A stretch of DNA of 13,172 nucleotides from CAVVVS01 sp963751355. Its GTDB lineage: Bacteria; Bacteroidota; Ignavibacteria; Ignavibacteriales; Ignavibacteriaceae. Shown here piece by piece: positions 7,874-13,172 of this stretch (position 1 is the first letter of the stretch; the number at the start of each line of letters is the position of its first letter). The position numbers and the translations under genes were made by a program. The DNA is taken from assembly GCA_963751355.1 (NCBI GenBank), contig CAVVVS010000085.1, positions 1 through 13,172 of the forward strand, written 5' to 3'. The notes beneath the pieces are model-generated. The model ran no database searches and was not told the DNA's origin. It saw only the letters and a list, made by a program, of their open reading frames with translations.

Positions 7874-9031
7874 TTACATTCCTCTTGGTATTCCTCTAAC
7901 GCTATTTTGAGCACCTCCCCATCCAATTAAAATCGTAAATCTCAGGGTATCGTTTAGAGGATTATCCTGTCCTCCCTTGAACATAGAGGTTGTCAAATAA
8001 CTGAAATCAAACCCATATATATCGTATCTTACTCCGGCACCGAAGGTAACAAATTTACGGTTTCCGTAAGATGGATCTTCGTAAAAGAAGCCCGTCCTGA
8101 ATGCGAATAAAAATTCACCGGGTGTACCATACCAATATTCTAATCCCATGGCTGTATTAATAGTCCGTAGTTCTTCACTAAATGGTCTATCTGTCCATGA
8201 AGAAAAAATCGCCTGGTAAAATTCCTTAGAAGTACTGGAGTCTTTACTAACTAATAATTTACTGAAATCAAGGGTGTACATAAGAGAATTATACTCGCTG
8301 TTAAATATCTGATAAGCAAACCCTAGTCTAAGATTAGTTGGAATCGGATCAGCCTGTGCCCTGTCAATATAATTTATCTTGGGACCCAAATTACTTAAAT
8401 TAGCCCCTACACTAAATCTCCCGCCTATATCAGAGTCGGTAAATGGAATAACAAGATGAGCCGGTCTCCACATGCCTGCAATATCAAAACTTACCGAAGT
8501 AGCAACACCACGGCCTTGCTCCTGCCCGGTTGGTTGATCGGACAACTGACTGTGAATAAGTCTAAAATTAAATCCAATTCCCCAATCGGGAGATAATTGA
8601 GTAGCATATCCCAAGGTTAATGCGGCATCGAAAGATCTGAATGTACCTACAACTGTAGGTCCCCCTTCCGTTGTTCGATTGAATTGTCCGTAGTTCATGT
8701 AGGTTATACTAGCAGTAACATTTCCGCCAATTTGATCGATATACTGCCGGTATGTTAAATAATCATAAAATATATCTAAATGAAACTGAGGGAGCCAATT
8801 ACTATGAGTAATGCTGATTTCCGAACCTTTAAGGAATGCAATACCTGCAGGATTCCAAAAGATTGCCGCCGAGTTATCAGCCAGTCCGCCTCCTGATTCA
8901 CCTACTCCGCCTGCTCTGGAATCTGGCGCCAGGAGTAAAAATGGTACAGCTGCCTCGCCTTGGCCATAGGTAACTTTCTGCACAAGAGTAACTGCCATGC
9001 TGACCAACAAAATCCTGAGAATTATTTTCAT
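7874..9031 (-). CDS. porV: Type IX secretion outer-membrane protein PorV (LptO)
   Basis: The 385-residue length is usual for PorV. A signal peptide covers about 1-23 (VTYG-Q). The mature N-terminus has the family signature VPFLLLAPDSRAGGVGESGGG (29-49) and then FWNPAGIAFL (58-67), the lipid-transporter-like start shared by PorV/PorQ and FadL-type barrels. The remainder is a succession of amphipathic beta strands. In Porphyromonas, PorV binds the C-terminal signal of cargo leaving the translocon and delivers it to the PorU sortase at the outer membrane. It follows porU directly, as in Porphyromonas, which favours PorV over its paralogue PorQ. The start at 9031 is supported by an unusually good Shine-Dalgarno sequence. 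The 113-base gap after porU is AT-rich and may hold an internal promoter. The main uncertainty is PorV versus another PorV/PorQ paralogue, since these genomes often carry several. Confidence 0.9.
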   Translation of the reverse strand: MKIILRILLVSMAVTLVQKVTYGQGEAAVPFLLLAPDSRAGGVGESGGGLADNSAAIFWNPAGIAFLKGSEISITHSNWLPQFHLDIFYDYLTYRQYIDQIGGNVTASITYMNYGQFNRTTEGGPTVVGTFRSFDAALTLGYATQLSPDWGIGFNFRLIHSQLSDQPTGQEQGRGVATSVSFDIAGMWRPAHLVIPFTDSDIGGRFSVGANLSNLGPKINYIDRAQADPIPTNLRLGFAYQIFNSEYNSLMYTLDFSKLLVSKDSSTSKEFYQAIFSSWTDRPFSEELRTINTAMGLEYWYGTPGEFLFAFRTGFFYEDPSYGNRKFVTFGAGVRYDIYGFDFSYLTTSMFKGGQDNPLNDTLRFTILIGWGGAQNSVRGIPRGM

Positions 9032-9040
9032 TGTTGATGT

Positions 9041-9046
9041 CCTCCG
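9041..9046 (-). promoter_or_regulatory. Strong Shine-Dalgarno sequence before porV
   Basis: CGGAGG on the minus strand lies 9 bases before the porV ATG at 9031, a near-perfect match to the anti-Shine-Dalgarno tail. It fixes the start codon. It stands out because the other starts in this window have weak or no such sites, in keeping with leaderless or A-rich initiation regions common in this phylum. Confidence 0.7.
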
Positions 9047-9111
9047 TTAAGTAATTATTCTAACTTATAATTAACAATTTTGTTTAAAATATTAAATATA
9101 AAAAATTAACA

Positions 9112-9132
9112 CTAAAAATAACGATTTTTTAG
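9112..9132 (-). terminator. AT-rich hairpin after porU, possible weak attenuator
   Basis: A perfect 7-base inverted repeat (ctaaaaa at 9112-9118 and tttttag at 9126-9132) begins 12 bases past the porU stop and is followed on the minus strand by a T-rich run. Only one G-C pair closes the stem, so at best it would be a weak attenuator between porU and porV. Confidence 0.25.
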
Positions 9133-9144
9133 GGGTAATCTTTA

Positions 9145-12100
9145 TTACCTTATTATTGCAAGTTTTCCGAGTACGTTTTTAGTAAACTTTCCGTCCATGG
9201 TTTTTACAATGATATTATATAAATATGTACCGTTTCCCAGCGGATCACCATCCTGATCTTTTCCGTCCCATCCTATCTTTACAAACTTATCCATTAAATC
9301 ATTTTTTTCAATTTCTCTAATCAATCTTCCGGTAACCGTGTATATTTTTATTCTTACATTCAAAGGACTGTCAAGATTTTGTTGAAATGTAAATGTGGTA
9401 ATATTGTTAAAAGGATTAGGGTAATTATAAACATCCTGCACTTCAAGATTGTTACCGTCTACCACTTTAAAGTCAGCCGATGACGAAGAGAAATTATTAA
9501 ACACATCCCAAGCCGTGACTTTTATCGTATATTTGCCCGGAGCTAAATCATGCAAAGGATATTTGATTTCACCCGATTTTCCTCCGCTGTTCAAATCAGC
9601 AGTAAAATAATTTGTAAAATCAATTGGATTTGATTCCTGATTATTCAGAATTCCTTCCAGTTTATGCCCGACACCTGTTCCGGTTGTGTTTAATCCCGTT
9701 TGATCGGATAAGGACACTAGCAGTGTCGAATTCGGGTTTACCAGATAACCGTTACTGAATGCAGGATTATCAAACGATATTTCCATGTTAGGACCTTTAC
9801 CGTCATTCTTTGCAGTGGAATCGGTACCGCCTATTATTACACGATTTGTGTATCCCAGTCCGTCTTCTTTATCATTATAAAAATATAGGATAACTTTCCC
9901 GTTTTTATTTTCATATGAAATATCTTTGGGCACCACAAAATTCGCTGAAAATCTCCCGTTCGTTACAGAAACTCCTCCCCGGAATATGACTCCGCCTGGT
10001 GTAGTAATGGTATAGTTTCGTAAAGCAGGTAATTTAACTTGCCTCTGTGAATCAAATACAGTTAAGATACCCTGTCCGTTGAAATTGTTCCACAAACTAT
10101 TGTCCGGTTTTCTTACTTCGCCTGCAATCCTTGTGTTGCTCAATGCTTTAATTTGAACATTGCTATTCAGTATATTTCCGTCAATTGAATCGATCGATGC
10201 GGTATATTCCGGAATCAATAATCTCAAAGTCGGATCGCCGAAAATATTATATTTTTGATCATTTATTGAGTAAAATGTTTGCTTTGTCAAGAACAATGCT
10301 TGACCGATAGTCACCGGTAGATTTAATGTATCTCTTGCAGTTGTAAGTAAATTTCTAAAAAATGCATCTGCTATCGCTTCATTCTTCTGTGCATATACAA
10401 GCCGGTCAGCGGTGAAAGTGCCTATTGCTCCGCCGTCATTTTTTAGAACTAATTGCTCGGCGCCGCTTCGAAAATTGGGAATATCGAAATATCCGAAGTC
10501 ACAGGTTGCCGCGGTTAAAAAGAAATAATTACTATTATGTAACTGAGGAATAGTTGTACTGTTTTCAAACACTACTTCATGTGCCCACAATTCAGGGCTG
10601 CCATGACCGAAGTAATTTAAAATTAGAGTTCCATCATTAATAGAATTTATAATTGCTTTATTTGCACCCGGTATTCTTCTCCCTAAGCCGGTTATATCAA
10701 CAGGGAATGCAGCCAGGTATATTTTTTTGAGATCAAAAGAACTAGGTATTATGTAATCGGCAAGGTTCTCCGAATAGTCGGTATGATAAGTGCCTTCCCA
10801 TCCTTTAGAAGTATAACCATCATCAGCAACTAATGTAATTAAATTACGCCACGTACTTCTGTCACTATCCTTTTCGTAGCGAATTATTTTATCGACTGCA
10901 TTATTTGCTTCAGCATCTGATTCAACCGTCAGTCTTCCATCCGCAAGATCTACTATATCATCATTTCCATCAACACGTACAAAATAATCATCTGTGGAAT
11001 ATGAACTTGTCAGTTCTAGTGATTCATTAGTTTCATATGCAGGAATAAAATTATTGTGCGAGCCCTCAATATCCTTATAATCATAAGTTCCCTTTCCAAA
11101 CAATAAAACGTATTCAGGCTTTATTGTCCAATTATCATAGGCATATTTAATGAAATTCCGAATTGCCGACACATCATGAATGCCGCATCCGAATTCATTA
11201 AATATCTGGTTCACGTCCACTACAATTGTGGAAATTTTTACATCTGCTTGATTTTCCCTGTAATTTTTTAACCTGTTTGCCGCATCTTCAAATTCTTTTG
11301 GAGTAATAATGATGAATTTAGCTCCATCCTTGATCCCGTGTAAGTTTGAATTCCCGACTTCCACCGGGTTAACAGGAGTTTTATAATTTCCGCTTCCCAC
11401 CGCTAAATATCTTGATTCTTTTCCATCTGTTTCTTTTGCTTGGAACCGGTATTCACCGCCACTTACCATAACGGGATTGCTAATTAATTTTACATTTGCA
11501 TAATCGGTAATATTAAAAACCTGGATATTGCTTGATGAAAATCCGGATAAGTCATATTGAATTACGTCGTTAGTATCAGCGGAGAAGAAAAGTAAATTAT
11601 CATTAACGGCAGTAAGTGTTTTTTGATAGTAAATATTGAAGTAATCAATATACCCGCTTGTAGTAACGGAAGAAGGAGTAACAATAAACTTTAACGCACT
11701 TCTGTTATCAGGTAAAGTCCCGATATAAGTCATGTTTCTAGTAAAAGGAATACCGGCAACATAATCCTGGTTTCCGTAACCATATAAAGTCTGATTAAAA
11801 ATAGTAGTAGAATTTTCAACTATCTGCAGTCCAAGTGATCCTTGACTTGCATTTACAAAACTAAAAGTATAATGAATGGGATCCGAAGATATTCTTCCGT
11901 CAAGTTTCGTTACATAAGTTCTGGAAGTCATTGAAGGAGAAAAATCATCACCCAAAAATATTTTCCCTGTTTTCCCGATATTAATTTTATCTTCTTCCCA
12001 ATATGCGTAAGCTTTTGTTGAATTCTGGATATAAGGATTGGAAATTTTTAAACTGTTTTCTTCACTAATTCTTTTCCCCGGAGCTCCGCCGGAAGTAATC

Positions 12101-13122
12101 CAATAATAATTCTTATCTGAATATACGTTGTGATGTCTCACAACAGATTTTGAGGCTGTGTCATATCCCCAAAAATCATTTCCCCTTCCATAAAATAATA
12201 TATAATCATTATTATCAAATTTGCCGTCATTTTCACCAACAACGATTATAGCATTCTGCTCCAAATCGTTCGGTTTATGAGCCATAGGATTTTCGGGCAG
12301 CATTTTCCCGCTGTTATTATATATTTTTATAGTACGGGGGTCAACTGTGTTAGGATCAATTCCGAAAGAAGAAAGCATGGTGCGGGTTATTTTGTAAATC
12401 CCGGTCCCAGGTGCTTCAAACCTTACCCATTTACCTGATGCCAACACACTATTCCCTTCAATCTTCTTAAGGCGATTACCCTGATTATCATCAACCCAAT
12501 ATTTTGCCGTATTAAAATTTAGGAGGGCACTTTTGATAAATTGCCCTGCGGGTTTAGAGGAAATCTTTTGATTCGAAGAAAAGTTAACTTTAAAGACAAT
12601 ATTTGAATAAAGTCTTATTGTATTAGTAGACGAGTTAAACTGAACAGGAGAAAGAATGAGCGATTGAGTTTTAATGCCGCGTGATATACCAAATTCACCG
12701 AAAGATATTAATGAGAAAGATTTCGGCTGTGACCGGTAATTGTCACCAACTTTATAAACAAAAGTGTTAAGCTTACCTTCCTTAACCATCTGAGGCTTCG
12801 GAATAATATTACCGTTAATTTCTTTATAGGAAGAGCTAATTATCTGAATAGTATTACCTGTTTCCCTAGGGACTCCTATATTTAAAATTCTTTGTGGAAT
12901 TGCAGGTGCACCCCATTTTTCAGGTTCAAGAATTTCACCCTGCCATAAATTAATCTGAATAAATGGCTGCTGATTAATTATGTGCGTTGAAGTGTCCTTA
13001 TAAGTGGGCGTGTATTCAATAACTATTGAATTACGGTTTGATGAGACAACCTTAATATCATGCTGAGGATATAAGGGTACCGCACATATCAGAAAAATTC
13101 CTGCTAAGATTTTGCTGTTCAT
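9145..13122 (-). CDS. porU: Type IX secretion system sortase PorU (C25 gingipain-like cysteine peptidase)
   Basis: PorU is the cell-surface sortase of T9SS: it cleaves the C-terminal sorting domain from cargo and joins the cargo to a surface lipid anchor. This 1325-residue protein is somewhat longer than the Porphyromonas enzyme (about 1160). It has a signal peptide (about 1-19), a long beta-rich N-terminal region to about 590, and a C25 gingipain-like domain over about 600-970. The catalytic dyad is visible: histidine 840 in NYFGHGSPELW and cysteine 874 in LTAATCDFGYFD. The domain ends with YNIFGDPTLRL (958-968). Then come Ig-like segments, and from 1228 a YNYPNPFNN start with GWDGKDQDG...LGNGTYLY, a sorting/FlgD-Ig-like C-terminal domain, as expected since PorU carries a retained CTD-like domain. 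porV follows 113 bases downstream. The ATG at 13122 is the only candidate giving a proper signal peptide; no Shine-Dalgarno is seen and the window ends 50 bases upstream, so its promoter is largely out of view. Confidence 0.93.
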   Translation of the reverse strand: MNSKILAGIFLICAVPLYPQHDIKVVSSNRNSIVIEYTPTYKDTSTHIINQQPFIQINLWQGEILEPEKWGAPAIPQRILNIGVPRETGNTIQIISSSYKEINGNIIPKPQMVKEGKLNTFVYKVGDNYRSQPKSFSLISFGEFGISRGIKTQSLILSPVQFNSSTNTIRLYSNIVFKVNFSSNQKISSKPAGQFIKSALLNFNTAKYWVDDNQGNRLKKIEGNSVLASGKWVRFEAPGTGIYKITRTMLSSFGIDPNTVDPRTIKIYNNSGKMLPENPMAHKPNDLEQNAIIVVGENDGKFDNNDYILFYGRGNDFWGYDTASKSVVRHHNVYSDKNYYWITSGGAPGKRISEENSLKISNPYIQNSTKAYAYWEEDKINIGKTGKIFLGDDFSPSMTSRTYVTKLDGRISSDPIHYTFSFVNASQGSLGLQIVENSTTIFNQTLYGYGNQDYVAGIPFTRNMTYIGTLPDNRSALKFIVTPSSVTTSGYIDYFNIYYQKTLTAVNDNLLFFSADTNDVIQYDLSGFSSSNIQVFNITDYANVKLISNPVMVSGGEYRFQAKETDGKESRYLAVGSGNYKTPVNPVEVGNSNLHGIKDGAKFIIITPKEFEDAANRLKNYRENQADVKISTIVVDVNQIFNEFGCGIHDVSAIRNFIKYAYDNWTIKPEYVLLFGKGTYDYKDIEGSHNNFIPAYETNESLELTSSYSTDDYFVRVDGNDDIVDLADGRLTVESDAEANNAVDKIIRYEKDSDRSTWRNLITLVADDGYTSKGWEGTYHTDYSENLADYIIPSSFDLKKIYLAAFPVDITGLGRRIPGANKAIINSINDGTLILNYFGHGSPELWAHEVVFENSTTIPQLHNSNYFFLTAATCDFGYFDIPNFRSGAEQLVLKNDGGAIGTFTADRLVYAQKNEAIADAFFRNLLTTARDTLNLPVTIGQALFLTKQTFYSINDQKYNIFGDPTLRLLIPEYTASIDSIDGNILNSNVQIKALSNTRIAGEVRKPDNSLWNNFNGQGILTVFDSQRQVKLPALRNYTITTPGGVIFRGGVSVTNGRFSANFVVPKDISYENKNGKVILYFYNDKEDGLGYTNRVIIGGTDSTAKNDGKGPNMEISFDNPAFSNGYLVNPNSTLLVSLSDQTGLNTTGTGVGHKLEGILNNQESNPIDFTNYFTADLNSGGKSGEIKYPLHDLAPGKYTIKVTAWDVFNNFSSSSADFKVVDGNNLEVQDVYNYPNPFNNITTFTFQQNLDSPLNVRIKIYTVTGRLIREIEKNDLMDKFVKIGWDGKDQDGDPLGNGTYLYNIIVKTMDGKFTKNVLGKLAIIR

Positions 13123-13172
13123 TTATTATTATTTGTTTTTAAATACAGTATTAAAACATTCATTTCTACGTA

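Noticed and set aside
9032..9144. Internal sigma-type promoter for porV
   Set aside because: Several TATAAG- and TTGTTA-like words occur in this AT-rich gap, but none has a convincing partner at proper spacing.

Overview
The window looks like chromosome from an AT-rich member of the Bacteroidota/Chlorobi/Ignavibacteriota group, most likely an Ignavibacteria-type organism. The evidence is type IX secretion (T9SS) genes, proteins with T9SS type-A C-terminal sorting domains ('YPNP' start), a DUF5683-like envelope protein, and few strong Shine-Dalgarno sites. The lineage call is inference from gene content; no rRNA or other phylogenetic marker apart from a partial der is present.

Every recognisable gene lies on the minus strand, so transcription runs from high to low coordinates. 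In that order: (1) porU (9145-13122), a C25/gingipain-like sortase of the T9SS; (2) porV (7874-9031), its outer-membrane shuttle partner; (3) an M6-metallopeptidase-like secreted protein with a T9SS sorting domain (4832-7867), starting only 6 bases after porV; (4) a 388-base non-coding stretch (4444-4831) with a 146-base MITE-like inverted-repeat element and several hairpins; (5) a 1030-residue outer-membrane protein (1351-4443) joining a peptidase-MA-like HExxH domain, a six-blade TolB/PD40 propeller and an Omp85-like barrel; (6) a DUF5683-like protein (357-1301); (7) the 5' end of der/engA, a ribosome-assembly GTPase running off the left edge (1-241).

porU, porV and the M6-like gene read as one functional unit: PorV collects cargo after translocation, PorU removes the C-terminal sorting domain and attaches the cargo at the surface, and the third gene encodes a likely cargo. 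The most notable observation is that this M6-like protein keeps most family landmarks (LGLPDLFD, FGLMD, GIVIWHIDD, VEEADG), but the zinc-binding HExxH is replaced by ASVAS, so it is probably a pseudo-peptidase kept as a surface or structural protein. The downstream 1030-residue protein does keep an intact HEFTH plus a downstream glutamate. No CRISPR array, tRNA, rRNA, phage or complete insertion sequence was seen.
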